A stretch of 64,000 nt of DNA from the NCBI GenBank assembly GCA_021234155.1, contig JAJEKV010000030.1, positions 14,872,003-14,936,002 on the forward strand. Direction: 5' to 3'. The notes beneath the pieces are model-generated. The model ran no database searches and was not told the DNA's origin. It saw only the letters and a list, made by a program, of their open reading frames with translations. Source of the stretch: Isoetes taiwanensis. Lineage: Eukaryota > Streptophyta > Lycopodiopsida > Isoetales > Isoetaceae. Of the stretch, positions 10,569-24,900 are shown one piece after another; the first letter of the stretch is position 1, and each line of letters begins with the position of its first letter. The position numbers and the translations under genes were made by a program.

Positions 10569-13500
10569 GCAAAAATTTTTTGCCCCTTCGGGGCCTTAGG
10601 ACGACCCCCTCCCCCTTAGAATTCAAAAACTTAAAAACTAGAATTCATTTGAGGCTTTCATCACCCGTGTAGCTTTGAATTTCATCACAATAAAACAGAT
10701 AGAACCTAAGTAAAAGTTACTATAAAGATAGAGCGGATTGATCCCATTATTCTCAAAAGTCATAAAGTTTTGCAACACCCATACACAAACATTTTTCAAC
10801 TGAATTTAACCAAATTTTGGCCTCCATGGATTCTGTGGTGAGAAATCAAAGTGGAACTTTTTCTCTTGTTTCGCAAGAGGATCTAGAAGCCTTGGAATTT
10901 GCTTAATAACCCTCAAAATCTAAAAAATGGATGGTAATTTTTTGCAAGCTTCATTCAGAATGAGCCATAAAACAATATCCAATAGCGCATCCTCAGATAA
11001 TCAGTGGTAGATGTGAAAGCCTACCAAACCCGCCGAAAAATTGCTGTTTTAGCATAGATAACTTTAATCCAACATATCCATATCATACACTATCAAATCG
11101 TATCTCCTGAGAGAGCTTTCCAATGCACATAAACCCCTCATCTCAAACATAGCTCTGGATCAAAAGTTATGATAAGAAATGTCTGGCTGGCGGAAAAATC
11201 GCACTACATGCGCTTCAAGCCCTTCATGTGCCTATTTATGCACCAATAATACACAAAAAAGAGGGGCTTTTGTTGTGAGCTATTGGTTGTTGACCATTAT
11301 GCACCACACACAAAAAAAAAAGGGCTTTTGTTGTGAGCCATTATTAAGTTGACCATTGAAAAAAAAGGCTAAAATCAATGGGTTCGCAATGGTGCACTCT
11401 AGATGTAACGATTAGTACATCCATTTGAATACATCACTAAAATCATAGGAAAACCTTAGTGAAAGGCAAAACACAAAAGAAAACCCCCTCGCTATTATGC
11501 TACATATTGAAGTTGTAAAGTTTGGTTTATTTTGGTTTTGCATCTAGACAAAGCTTACTTTGTCTATTCATGCAATGGGAAGAGTTACTAGCAAGAGAGA
11601 AAATTTACATTAGTCACTACGCCATGAGATCCATGGGTTAGTCCCTCCTAATGTAGTTCCTTTTTCTAATATTTCCAACTTCACCGGGTGATATTCATCC
11701 CTATGCCCAAAGCAATCCGCGACGAAAGTATGTGTGCGAGTAATGCCAGCGTACGTGATACCCTGCGATATGTTGTTTGCGAGAGCCAGAGGGGACAAAG
11801 ACTCTCCGGGTGTTTCTATCATTCGTTTTCCTCTTCACCAGCGTACGGTTATGGCGTAACCGCAGACAAGCACCAACCACCGCTATCTCAACCGTCACTC
11901 GGCACCACCGCACCATCTCTCACAGTTCAACTCTCGGCGCGTCCCACCATAGTATAATCCTTAAAATTATATTGCATTTTGGTTGAAGCTTAATCAACCC
12001 TAACTTCAGCTCCGAGTATGTTATCTTGTATGAGCCATCTCAGAAGGCTTATATAAACTGACAATCAATAAAGCGAAGTTAATACTTTAAGATAAATCAT
12101 ACAAGGCCATTTGAAAAAAATGGAAAATCCTCTACATCCCCTCATAGACACATTTTATTAACAAGCTCCGCCTCCTAACTCCCAAGCCCTTGCTCCCCTC
12201 CATGACACTTTAAAGATGTGACATCTTCTCGCTACCAATAGAAGCACTACGGGTTTTCATTTGATTGGGTAGCTCCATTTTAGGTCTTCACAAGGTGGAG
12301 GAGTTGTGATAGGATGGTATGCCTACCAATATGTAAGGCTAATCTTGTGTATGTAGCTCTCATTAGGTATAACATAATGAATCATGCAATTGCAAAGTGC
12401 ATGTTGTTGGTTGTTCCTTGTAATATTTCACAAAAAAATCCTTTGTAGAGTCTAATGGGGATAAGGTTTGTGGTTAAAATATTTTTCCCTTAAAATAAGT
12501 AACATCTGAATCATATTTTCATTATTTAAACCGTTCTTTATCTTGTTATTTAAATCCCTTTATTTATCTTGGAGTTGGAATTACAACCATTAATTAATGC
12601 AAAGGTTTATCACGTGCTGGCCACCGCCAACATTTGTCTCTAACGCCCTCGTTAAAAGGATATTAAAGGGCTTGAATATTCATCTTAATGACTTACGTTA
12701 GGGAGGTATTTGTGTCATTTCACAAGTCGCTAAAAAGGAATGTTTAATGAATAAATACTAGTTATATGTGCATTTTTTGGAACTGCAAATAAATACATAT
12801 AGAATTACCAAAAAATGTGCATTTTTGGGTATTTCAATATTCTAATTGTCAGAAATGCTTAAAATGGATGTAGGAATGTGCAAAATTCAAGCAAAAAAAT
12901 GACATGTTGCCTCATTTCCATGCCTATATTCTGTAGATCAAAAGCTCCCAAATGGATGTTCCTCAACAAAATTCAAGCGTGGTTCCAAACCATAACAATG
13001 ACAAAAATAACTCATTTCCACATATGTTTTTATCCATAATAGGGCCCCCACATATCTATGTCTTTCATACGGTTCCTTATCTTTGCATGACCCATGAAAA
13101 TAGCGCGTATAAATGGAGAACAATGCTTTATTATTATTTCATTTCCATGCTTTTTTACTATGTTTACAGTTTTTGTTTACCATCAATCGTCATCACTTAA
13201 ATTTGACTCTTCCCGCACGCGCCGATCTAAACAAAAGCTATTGCTCAATTGTTCAAACAATAGTCAACCAATATAAAGTGTTCAAACCATGTTGCTGGTT
13301 GTGAATGTCACATGAAGCAAGTTTAATGTTCAAATATTGTTGGAGCCTTTAATGGGGGCATTACAAATATCCCTAAAGCTTAAGTTTAGACATTCTTCAA
13401 TATTCATATGGGCGGGCGAATGTAGCCACCAACCAAAAGCCATCACAAGTTCTGCTGGATTTGTGCTTCATGGTTCCATTGGATCAAGATAACAAAAGTT

Positions 13501-15479
13501 TACTAAAATTCATGGTTCTTGATGGCATGTGCACCTGATTTGTGCTAGATTACACCAAAAGAAAATAAGTAATCTGATAGCCGGATTGTTCTGCGAGAAG
13601 TTTGTAACAAATGCAAACAATAAAAAGATCCTATGTATCTCCACCGCATCGATTCTTATAATGTCCTATACACCTTTCGCTCCTTATTTACGTAATGATT
13701 ATAAAAGGAAAAATCGAGGCATTAGAAAGCTATCCAAATATCTAGGAAGCCGGATCGCTTTCCTCGATTATGCAAAAGCTCGAACCCTTTTAGATAGATT
13801 TCACGCCGTCGTTTATTGGTTTAGTTGGTTCCAATCGCCCGCATGTTCTAAATGTTTGTTCTTCATTATCCTCTCCATCTAAATTACTTTCATTCAATAA
13901 TTTAATTGAAATTTTCAATTCGAAGTCATCAAAACTTAGAATAGAACAACTTCGTTTTCAAACATCATACTCATTACAATTTTCCATTCAATGAATTAGT
14001 TGAATAGAAATCAAACTCATAATATTTCTAATCAAGCCCAACGTAGTAGAGCTTAGAGGTTTTGCGAGTTTATAGCTTTTTCTTTTACCGTTCTACCTCA
14101 TAACACTTTCGGCCTCCAATTATCTAATTGAGGAAAGAATAGTTTTTTTCTACTCACAATTTAGACCTCCAAGTAGAACTTAAGCTTCAACGTGCGTAGT
14201 TTAGAGCTTGACGATTTCCTCTTCAATACCCAGCTTAGTAGAGTTGAATGCCTCTAATCAATGACCCACTTTGTGAAGTTTAGACCCGGTTATGTAGAAG
14301 TTAAAATCTTTTGAGACAATTAAGGCCAACAAACTAATCACAACCCGCTTATAGTCTTGACTCCCTTTCAATAGAATAAACAAAATTTGATTCTTGATTG
14401 TGCCAGTCTGCCAAGCCGCATTTAAAAATTTTCCGTAGATCTACCATACCATTTCATGGCCGGGGAGGTGCCATTTTGATGAAGGCAGATAAAACCGCAC
14501 ACACACATACCATTCTAGAAGAGTCTAGTAACTCTCTTACCCTAAATCATCACGACTCTCTTACCCCAAATCATCCACCGGATCCCGCTTCGATACAATT
14601 CATACTCATACATGATCGCTTCCAACATAAGCGATTTAAAACGGTCTCCGAGGAAACTCCAAGAACCGTAGAAAAAAGGTGGAAACGGATGGGCATTTGA
14701 GTAATGTAAAGAACGCCCATGCCTCTACCAAGCTCTTGTATAAAATCGGGCTGGATTTTTTATCATACACAAGAATCAAAGCTGCATTTAAAGGGAGGAA
14801 CTCCCCTAATACCTGGGCTTAAAAAAAAAACTATGGCAGGCCGATGAAGCTACCTAAGGCTTGATATAAAGGCTGCGACCAAAGGAATCACCATGAAACA
14901 GAGATGATGGCTCTTCAAGGTGACGGCTTACTCCTTATCGGTAAGAAGATCCAAGAGCAAACAAAAACAAATTGGCAAAAGGCTTGGTTTGCCCTAGAGC
15001 TTTGCAAACACACTAACCATTATAGCATCGCCCTTCCTATTCTATATGTCACGAGAAGAATATAAAACCTCCTACATAAACTTCAAAGATCTTTCCCGGA
15101 ACATGACCTTCTAGAGACACCCACGCTTCAATCAAAGATTCAACCTCCTCCTCCCTTTTCTATTGCTTGTTGCAGAGGACCCATAAATTCTTAATGTGGT
15201 CGGATTTTCAAGATATTTAGAAGATGATGAAGTTGCATCCGACTTTGTGCTGCCAAAGAATCTTTGCTCCACAAAGGTAGATTGTATATTACATTTTTTA
15301 ACATTTAGTCATTGGTAGTATGGAACGTAAGTTTATTCCAGAACATGTGCCTAGCTGCCTCTAATGGAAGGTACAAATAAGCACCTTGATGTATTGAAGG
15401 AATTTTTGCAATCCCTTTACTTGGATCGAGTAGACTTAAAAACTTGTTGCATAGAGGGTCATGATTCTCTTATTATACA
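10569..15479. other. intergenic flank with minor repeats, no gene seen
   Basis: Counterpart of 56709-61745. Contains a two-unit tandem repeat (11235-11357) and a local block (about 11827-11950) that does not match the other copy. No reading frame here looks like a known protein. 13.5-15.4 kb is A/T-rich with stop codons in all frames. Confidence 0.45.
11235..11357. repeat. tandem repeat, two units of about 60 bp, copy A
   Basis: Two consecutive units share TATGCACCA, an A-run, GGGCTTTTGTTGTGAGC and GTTGACCATT. The same pair is at 57387-57501, where the units are 57 and 58 bp. Confidence 0.75.
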
Positions 15480-15502
15480 GAAGGAAGGAAGGAAGGAAGG
15501 AA
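15480..15502. repeat. AAGG microsatellite (LINE tail)
   Basis: About six AAGG units. On the minus strand this is the CTTCC/CCTT tail of the LINE. The same tail is at 61746-61769. Confidence 0.85.
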
Positions 15503-18500
15503 GTTTATTTTAATCGCCCACGGAGGCTGGAGGCCTATGAGATCGGTACATGCAGAGAAATGGGCAAAAAGCCAAAACCCCAACACCAAAAAACAAACAA
15601 TGTAATCAGACAAGGTAGAACCCTACTCTGGGATGAAAAAACCCCACTTGGGAGGAAAAACCCCAATAAAGTAGGCTCTCAAATACCATGCTCCCAAGAG
15701 CAAGTCCGAGTCGGCCAAAATCTGCTTGAGGATGTAAGCTCCCGCTACCATAGGTGATCTTGAAATGCGAGTGATGCAAGTGTGTCGAAAGCATCTAAGA
15801 TCGCTGTGCACGCTTCCGGACATGGGCATGGGGCACCGGCCGGAGGGCATGGTGCTCATCCCTCTATCACGCAGATCTCACAACGACATATCCTCTCCTC
15901 CCCTGGGATCCGTGTACGCCATTCACCCCCCCAAATACTGTTTCAATTCGAGGTAATGGAACCCGATCCTTATGGCAATAGTTCCTCGCTTCTTCACATG
16001 AGATGTGTGTGCTCAAATGCCGATGGGGTCATGCTCAAGGCCGCATTAATCTGGCGTGATAGTGCTCGCCTTGGGCTTTGCAAGAGTAGAGGCATCCCAC
16101 GTGGGTGGCCGCATAGCCCGCATCCAATTGCCATTCTCGGCGATCGAATCGGGCTAAAGGCCACCATCATTGGTAATCCATAGACCACCTCCTAAACCAT
16201 CCCTACGATTTTCGTGCCATACCCTCTTAACAACCGGGCCCCCGTAATTTAACAACCTACGGCAGTGGGGGCGATGCTCATCCATCCCAGCCCACCTTAT
16301 GGAAGCGGTAAGATGCACAAGCGATAGCGTATCGTCAAAGGCAGGCACCCCCGCCTCATACAACAAAATCTAATCACGGTGACGGTGTCCTTCACTCCTG
16401 CTATATGTCAAAGAAAGCTTTACGCACCTTTTCCAACCTATCCCATCGTTTTTTGCTAACTCTTGGCCCCAAAATCTCCACCCCATATAGCGTACCCGCC
16501 GACTAAAGCTCCTAAATGGGTGTGCTCTCCTCACCGGCCAACCACCGGAGATCTATCCTAAGAACATAAGTTTTACCTTGCATATAAAGCCTTCCACCGC
16601 ATCGCTCTCCTCCACACACTCATCCCACAAAGATGTAGTGAAATCAATTCCCGTGATACTTGAAGCTTCCGCATTCATCCCACTTCCCGGCCCCCTCGCA
16701 ATATAACTCCCGGATAGGGTGTTGCGAGGACAGATCGCAGAAGCTTAGTTTTATTACAAGTTCACTTTGCATTCCTGCTGCCCCATTGCAACCCACCGAG
16801 GGTATCCAAATGCCGCCGCTTACTTTGGCGGTGGGGCTAGCAAAGCTACATCATCCGCATATAGCAACCGGCTCACGAGGTCGCCGTGATAATTGCACCC
16901 CCCCCCCCATGGTGCTGCATCCACGCTCCAAGCTATCAATGTACAACCCAAAAGCGTTGGAGACAAACGGGCAGCCCCATAACTCCCCATATGCTAGCTA
17001 CCCGCCGATCTTCATAAGGCAAAGTCAAAGATGAATCCCCATCATAAAGTTGGGTGCACCCATTCCGCAGAATCTGGGAACTCGCAAGTCTTTGCAACCT
17101 CTCGCCATAAAGATGTCTCGGGATTCGTGATCATATGCGGTCCTTAAAATCTACAAAGCGACAATACAAGTCCTCGCCGCATCCCGCTTTGCCTCCATCA
17201 ACACTCTCAAAGTGAAGATATGGCTCCGGCCGTGGAGGGTGGTGCCCCGGGCTCGCCAATTGCTCGCGACCCTCTCCTCGCCCACTTGGTGAGTTTCTTC
17301 TCCACCACCCACTGCCGAGAGCTTTGCAAGCGGTAGCTTACCATAATCATCCTCCAGGTGGTCACGGCTCATATTATTACCAGCTTTATGCACAGGAACA
17401 ACCACTAACCATCACTCACGGGAGCCCCTCGCTCGAGTACGGTTGATGATCGCCAAATTCACCTACCGCGGATGGGCCCCATTTCAATGTACCTCGGCTC
17501 AGAGTCTCCCTGAAAATCTTTGCCTTGCCATTCGCCAGATGCTCGAGACCTGGCTGACATCCTCCTGGTACGGGACTCTTCCTACTGGGACCGCATTAGC
17601 TCCGGGGGTCCATATAACTCCCCGCGGTGTCATCCATTGCTCCACCCACATTACCGATACCCACCGGTGTCCGTATAACACCTTACGCCTAAAAGCTTTG
17701 GCTCGCCATGAGCATATCAAACAAAGCAGCCCGGGTTTACGCCATGTATCTCCTTCTTGGCTTTAGGAAGAGTTTATAGTCTTAGGGGCCTGGTAAGCGC
17801 AATCGTGGATCTATGACCAAAGCAGCTGGCTTTAGAGCCTTGCAATGGTATCAAACCGCGGGTCTCGTGAAAAATGCTGGCGTTATTCCTTGTGGAGGGC
17901 CTTTCAACGCAGCAAAGGAAGCCCCCGCAAGCAAGCGCCATGCACACCGCCATGCACGTAAAAGGTTATAAAAAGCTATCAAACCCCCAAATCCCGCACC
18001 AACCTGATTCATTCATCCGCCCCGATAGAAAGGGTGGGATGTATGGTAACCTCCACTTCTATGTGTTCCACTATTGAGTGCTCCCAATTGAATGTGACAT
18101 GCTTCGGGTAGTGATCCGACAAAGCCTCCTCATCCCCCTCGCTTGTGCCAATGGAGAAGTGTGTAACCCTGTCAAGTGTCAAGTCAATTTGTTTGGTGAA
18201 GGTAATCCAACATACCTTAGCTCCCCATCCCGCCTCTATCACTCCCTGCAAAACACCCCCGAGTGTGGTCGCCGGCGCATACCATTACAAATTACCATGT
18301 CAAAAACTCCGCAGAGTTGGACGGTACCTCGCCAAATAGTTCTAGCCACCATATCCTCGGGAGTGCCGTATGCCGCAGTAGCTTACTGTCTCAAAAAGCC
18401 GGATCAGCTTAAGCGTCCTTGGAAGATCACCGACCGCTAATCGCTACCAGACGCATTGAAATCTCTGGCAAAAACACCTCGGCCCCTCGCTGCCTATAGC

Positions 18501-20050
18501 TGCCTATGTCATCATGGCCACAGTTCCCTATACCTGCATCTGGACATCTGGTTCAGATCATGTACCCGTAGAACTTAGAGCTCGTGATGGGGAATGTAGC
18601 AGCTGGCAAGAAATAATGGGATGACCGGGCTCTAGCCACCATTACCCACATGTAGCGGTTAAATGCATCAGACTTCTGGGCGTGATCTTGCATGCTAAGG
18701 CGATCCCCTAAAGTAGCAAGCCACTCCACCGCATTCCGCGTCTGCCATGGCGCCATTAGCAAGTGAGAAATGCTGATATCCTCGAATGTCCTGACCGACC
18801 CTTCATACTCCATGTCTCCCCGCAGGGGGATGTCCATGTTCTGGCTGCTGATCCATTTCAAACCCCGCGCCCTTACGCCTTGCGAAGCCCCCCACAATTC
18901 CGAGGAAACAATCGAAGACAACTTTTTAAGTTATCGCATTGCGGACCCATCACGAAAGTGCCCGGCCACGCTGTGGTTGGAATAACTTCAGGCGGCCTCT
19001 CGGCGATGGGACCCCCGATGGATGTCTTTGCCATTGGAAAGGCCTCCAATCCGCCCTCTCCTAGCTGTACGGCCCGATGTTCCCCATACCGCCTGGCTCG
19101 CCTACGGTGACCGTGGAATGCCGCCACCGCGAATCGGCTGGGACGAGAGGCACATATACCTTTCATCTTGCCATTAACAAACCAGCAGCCCTCCAACAGC
19201 CGAATCTCTCTTATCTTGACCAACTCTGGCTTCTTCCCGTTGTTGCGGTAAGCGTGGAGATCCAGATCCGTGTATATACCTGGATGTACCTTTCAGCGGC
19301 AATCGAGCGGTGCAACAACAAAGATTTTGCCTCCCAAATCAAGACACCAAACTAATTCAGTCGAGGTCTCATGCTCGGTCCTCCCACCCCATTGGACTCT
19401 TGATAACCAAATACCGTAATTGAGCTTTGCAAGTACCGTGGTGGTAAGCTTACCCTGCAAATGCCTTTGCTCCTCCGCAATCCCTCAAGCATTGGGTTGA
19501 GGCGGCGCGGCTCGGATGTCTTGTTCTCACGCAGTGCCACTGATTCCCTCGAGCCACCCCGCCTCACGGCATAGTGGGGTTGGTCTGCAGATAGACTGGT
19601 GCACTCCGGACAAGCACCTCCATTCTAGGTCCTCGCATCTCTTTTGCCGTAAGTGGGCCATATGGTTCTCTATATGTAAGCATCTTCCCGACATCTCCTG
19701 CCTGTCTCCCGCTTTTGCTTCATCAAGGAATTGGCCCGCCCATAATCGCTTCACATCCTTTTCCTTAGTATCTATCCCACCAGCCATGCTTGTGACTTGT
19801 ACAATGGCTGCAAAACCCCTTCATGTCACCGCTTGCGCCATGTCTTCCATCCAATCGCTGGTGGACCTTATCATCCAGTTAGCCCCATCTCCGAATTATT
19901 CGTGCGTTGCTTGTATCCCCTCTTATCTGGTCATTAGCCTTTGGGCTCCCCGCAATCATAATCCCCGAAAGGAACTTCCACAAGGAGAGAAGTCCCTTGG
20001 CTTTGAAAATGTATTATTTTCTTTTGTAGATGAAGGAGGTGTATTACCAA
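15480..20050 (-). pseudogene. LINE (non-LTR retrotransposon), decayed, copy A
   Basis: Minus-strand LINE whose 3' end is the hairpin and GTGGGCGATTAAAATAAA-type sequence at about 15500-15540, followed by a CTTCC-type tail. Going upstream there is RT sequence with SHIFTLRVLMEA near 17185-17230 and an endonuclease C-terminal segment with SIGTSEGDEEALSDHYPKH near 18095-18170 (SDHxP motif of APE-type endonucleases). More endonuclease-like and upstream sequence extends to about 20.05 kb. All frames are broken into pieces under 130 codons. Much longer plus-strand frames here are antisense. The upstream limit is uncertain. Confidence 0.65.
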
Positions 20051-20830
20051 GTCACTAAACCACTTCACGCCTTCCTCTCCCATGGATATTGCAATGTTCT
20101 GATGCAAGCCGCTACTTGAAAAATGTTGATATGCTAATTTTTCTTGTTATGATGCTAAAGGTAACATGCTTTGTGATGAGGCAGACATTGTTGATCGACA
20201 TTACCGAATCTTTCTCGGTCAAACTTAACCTAAGAACAAGCTTGGAGCATGAGATGGGACAGAAAATAATTATCTATTGAATTAGTATCTGGCATCTTAA
20301 TTGTTTACTATCAAACTGTAGTCAATCTGGGCCCTTGAAAAGCTAATTGGTGTTATGTCCCTAGCACTCGATCCATTTTTGGCTTGTAGAAGTAGAAAAA
20401 GAAGATATTACAATATTTAGATAGGATACACAAAGTTCTGAGCCAAAGACTAAAAAAAATATATTCCGAACCTCATTTAGTTAGAGTGGTATAAACTATT
20501 TTTGGGAATTTAATTTATGCTTTTTTTGTTTATATTGTTTCAAAGCATGTTACATGATTATCTCATTGTTTTCGAACATTTTAAGATCTTGCAATAGATG
20601 TTCCGGGCTAAATAATTGTACCTTATAAAACCCGTAACTTTCAAGCTATTTACAAGCCCATATCACTAAGGGCAAAGGTTGTTTACGCATCTATATTTTA
20701 CGCTTACATACGCCCTGCATCTTCCCTCACAAGACTATACGCATTTTATACCTATATAAGTTGACAGTCAAATTGAGCTTTGTTTTATTAATACCGACAA
20801 TCATGGGAAATAATTCTCCCGGCCCCCGCT
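20051..20830. other. A/T-rich stretch, nothing recognised
   Basis: No coding similarity or clear repeats. All frames are interrupted every few dozen codons. Confidence 0.5.
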
Positions 20831-20833
20831 TCA

Positions 20834-21964
20834 TTGCTTTACGGCTTAATTCCTTTTATCCCACTGGACATCCTCTTCTTAATGGCTTGGAATAAAATTC
20901 ACCTAGAGAGAAACAATTTTAGATGCCACTATGAGCACAAATCTATTTTGGTCACCAATTTTTCCTCGATCAATATTCCAACATTATGGCCATTAAGCAT
21001 AAAGATCTATATAATAAATAGTCTAGCAAGGAGTCACCGCCATTAAAGATCTCTATAGAGGTAATAATTTTCATAACTTGACCGCTTTGAAGTCCGGTCC
21101 TTAGGGGGTACCTCCCGTGATAAGAAGCTTTTTGCTCACTTCAAGAATATTTTGCTCCCTTTAATTTCAATTGACTTCAATAAATCGATAGGTTAAATCC
21201 ATAAATGGTAAGAAATGGCTTTCTGAGGTCAAAGAAATTTATTCCTTTGATTAATGTTTTTTAAAGAACGTGTTTTACTTCATATTATATTATACACTCA
21301 AAATATTACAAAGTACTTCCGTATAAGAAATGTCCCCAAGCATCAATCACTTTTAGATGATCACTCCATATTGAATTTTAATAATGATCGCCAATTGAGA
21401 TTCTTTATGCTCCAAGAAAGCTATGCAAAATGGTCCTAGATCAATCCCAAGTTCTCGGTTTATTTTTTAAAATGTTTGGAACTCTTATTGCACCCCAAAA
21501 TTTGCTTCTTTATCTGGTTGATTGCACAAAAGAGTCTCACAAATTTGGTTTCTTTATCTAGAAGATGCAATGTTTCTTCTATTTGTAATTACGATGCCTT
21601 CGTGACGAGAATTTAGAGCATATCTTCCTTGTCCTAAAATGACCTTTTGGACCTGGTTCTAAACAAGATTGGTTTATATCCGAAAAACAGAACTTCTAAT
21701 AACATTATCCATTTCCTCCAACAAGGTGACACTTTTGCTAACACCCTTTGTGCAATAAGCTTTTGGAACATTTGGAAATCTAGGAACAGGGTCCTCTATG
21801 CTTCTAAACCTCTTTTCTATTTTCGATCAAAATGCATTTTTTCGCTAGATATTGAAGCCATTGCCATTGTTAGATATTGGAGACGATATATAAATTCTTG
21901 CCGGAATTCCATTGGGCTATGCAGGGCCATTTTGATTTATTTGCTTCCTCTTCAATGTTATTGA
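20834..21964 (+). pseudogene. possible LINE C-terminal fragment (zinc-binding RT tail)
   Basis: The stretch 21640-21964 encodes FWNIWKSRNRVLY in a 105-codon frame. This resembles the WxIWKxRN segment that follows the zinc-binding RT C-terminal domain (zf-RVT) in plant L1-type LINEs. Just upstream, near 21565-21640, a broken frame reads RRCNVSSICNY, then EHIFLV, like the C..C...H pattern of that domain. The 20834-21046 frame contains FLMAWNKIHL, which may belong to the same tail. Catalytic RT motifs are absent. The assignment rests on short motifs. Confidence 0.35.
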
Positions 21965-24900
21965 TTCTAATGCCCATATTCGACAGACGTATCATTTAAT
22001 GTTTCTATAGTGAAGGTGCCACAAGGCGACAGACTGCATATTGACTATGAGATATCCCCGTGATCAAAGTCGCCAAGTTGGTAAAAATTAACCTTGAAGC
22101 AATTATGAGATGACAGATGAGTTCTTAAAAGAGGTTGAAAGTTCTAGGACAAGAGAAGCAAGATGGGCAAAAATTTTATACTGAGAATTCATGCAGATGC
22201 ATATTTTGTTTGAGTTCCTGCTATCAATACTCACTTCAAAGATGACAAAGAAAGACAATTGTAGGTACAGGAAATGTATACTACAGCCATAAGCTTCCAC
22301 AGACTTATATGGTAATCTTTACTTCTACTTATGGGAAAGGAAAGCCTAACAATGCTACTTTATGCAAAATGACAAAGGCAAAGGCAAGCATATCTGGTTC
22401 TACAAAGAGTTCTATCAAGACTACAATGAATGGTTCAACAACAATCTTGACAGCCAAAACTAAACCATCAATCCTTTATTACAGTCTTTCCATTTTGTCC
22501 TTCAAATACTTCTCATTTTCATCAACGATGCTTTATCCTCATGATTTCCATAAATCAACTTTTTGAAGATCATGGTTGGTATTTTGTTTTTTATGAGTTC
22601 GAGGACGAGACTTGAAGACTTATTACCTAAGATTTGTTTGCAAGAATTAGAACTCCACTACATAATCCACTTCGATCTTCCCCGAGATACAATCTCAGAT
22701 ATTGTTGAAATATTATCACCAATCGCTATATCACTATCTTCATACTATTATTATTGTTTCTTTTGATGCTCATTAAGAGTATCAAATTCTCCTTTGTCAT
22801 GCTTTTTCATAAAGTGGGCAAAAGGATTGTATGGTTTTTATCTAATTAATGTGAAAAAATTCACCAAGTTATCTCAAAAAAAAACCGGCATTTTAAAGTG
22901 AAAGACACGCATAGCACGCATGTTATCACGCACTTAAAAAAAGCGTCCCAAATGACGACACTATCAGAATTGGTAAATTATACATTAGGAAAAATACACA
23001 TTATATATTATAGAATAGAGTAAAAAACACATTAGAGACTTTTTGTGACATTAGGGAAAATTATGGAATTGTAGTTTTAAAGAAAAACAATCTTCTTGCA
23101 AATAGAAATCCAAAACCTCTGCTGCTTTTCCCCCCTCTTTCTTTTCACCCCAGCCGGCCGAATCTAATGAGATGGAGATGGCATCAACCCTCCCTTGCCT
23201 TCTCATGGCAGAGGCATACCTTCTCTTAATATTCCTCAAGAGCTTGCATCTCATGCCAAGAAAGAAACATGTTAAGGTCTACGTATGCTATTTCTGATGC
23301 AAACAAAACAAACAACAATTACTTAAATTTATTTGTCCTCAGGATGGTGATTGCAACCAGAATATATCACTCTTAAATAAATATATTTTTGGGTTGAAAC
23401 TTTGAGAAATACTTAATTTTCTAAAGTAACATATTCTCGTTCATTATTTAAAACTTGAAGTTCATCATACTAGTTGTTATCGTTAACTATTTCAACCTAA
23501 TTACAAGAAATAATAGTTCTAAAAATTACAGAAGTACTTAACGCATTTCACGAAAGTACATATTTTAATGATTTAATAAGTATTTTATAATTCCAAAACG
23601 ATTTTCTGAAGTAGTTTTAAATGAGGGCATACCGCATTCACACGCTATATGCATACTGACCTAATCACACTAAACTATCTCCACAACACCCATGACTCCA
23701 AGGAAAACAAAACCACATCAATACTGGAAAGGCAGCATTGCAATTCTTGTTTCTGGCATGAATTTCATTCGTGAGTTCAAATATCGAACACCCATGCTGG
23801 GTGCTGTATGATGCTCAAAACCACTGCCAAGAAAATAGTCCACTCAACACTTGTTAATATCATTTGAAAACAGAAACAACATTACTGTTTCTAACTGGAT
23901 GATCTTGATTCAAGATCTAAATGTAGCCCACCTATATTTAGTTTAGTGGTATCTTTAATAATCCTCTTGTAAGCTACTTCAATTCCATTACCTTTGTTGA
24001 AGCAGGTTTCTAGTTCAAGATAAACCTTGTATTTCTTTCAAGCAATTTATATGATATACATTAAGCCTATAATATATATGATATACATTACCTGCATTGA
24101 TACATTGAGCCTCAAGTAAAATTTAATATACATTGAGCCTGGCGAATTGTAATTTTAATGGGTGCACCATTTCTACTACTTCTCGATAAAATTAACTAAC
24201 TATGACTTCAACTTTTTGACTCCCATTAAGTTTACCCAATTCGCATTGGTATGAGGGGGTGGTGGAACTAAGATCCGTATTGTATTGTATGTGAAAACCG
24301 TGATATTGCCATATTTGAGGAGCTTTAATGTCATTTAGAGGTCATGTTGTTTCTTTTGGATTTAGATTTATCTTTTGGAAAGTGAAGAAGAATAAAATAA
24401 AAATTGGAGGCCTTTTTTTTTGAGGGATAAGAAGGATGTGGATTTCCCTTCTTGGGGCGGGGAGTGAGAGGGTGGGCATTTAGGGCTTAATCAATGGGGC
24501 TTCCGACACAAATGGGCGCAGTGGAGGCTTGGCAATAAACGGAAGGCTGCTTTACGCATTTTAAATGGCCGCCTGGAAGCAGAGGATGAGACGCAGAGCG
24601 TGAGAGGAGAGCGGCAGAGCGAGCGCAGAACGCAGGAGCAGAGCCGCAGAGGGCTGCCGAAGCCCACGATGCTAAGTGGTGGATGAAGCCCAACGCATAG
24701 TTTGAAGCCATCTGGCTATGCATGATGATGCAGCATATCCTGCGGCGGCTAATTTGTGGTGGCTGTCGCTTTGGTCGCCGCTGTTTGCAGCATTTTAGGG
24801 CATCCGGTCGCCTTTGTTTTTGTCGCCGCTTTTTGTTTCTGTAGCATTTATGCCAGATACAGGTAAGATGGCATTAGAAGGGTTCGTGAGGCCGGTGATG

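Noticed and set aside
17499-17766. Frames around 17.5-17.8 kb on both strands as separate proteins
   Set aside because: They fall inside the broken LINE and show no independent family similarity.
18763-19355. Plus-strand frames of 70-115 codons at 18.7-19.4 kb as host genes
   Set aside because: They are antisense to the GC-rich minus-strand LINE endonuclease region, which explains the lack of stops.
22309-22566. Flavodoxin-like segment (VIFTSTYGKGKPNNA) as a diflavin reductase exon
   Set aside because: Only about 15 residues resemble the FMN-binding loop; the rest of the frame is Ser/Thr/Lys-rich and nothing else of such an enzyme is nearby.
23051-23254. 67-codon minus frame at 23.05-23.25 kb as an ACT-domain gene 3' exon
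   Set aside because: No resemblance to the ACR11/ACR12 C-terminal half and no matching splice phase could be fixed.
24487-24723. 78-codon Ala/Ser-rich minus frame in the GC-rich island as a gene
   Set aside because: Composition follows the island, no domain or splice partner is visible, and antisense or promoter sequence explains it equally well.
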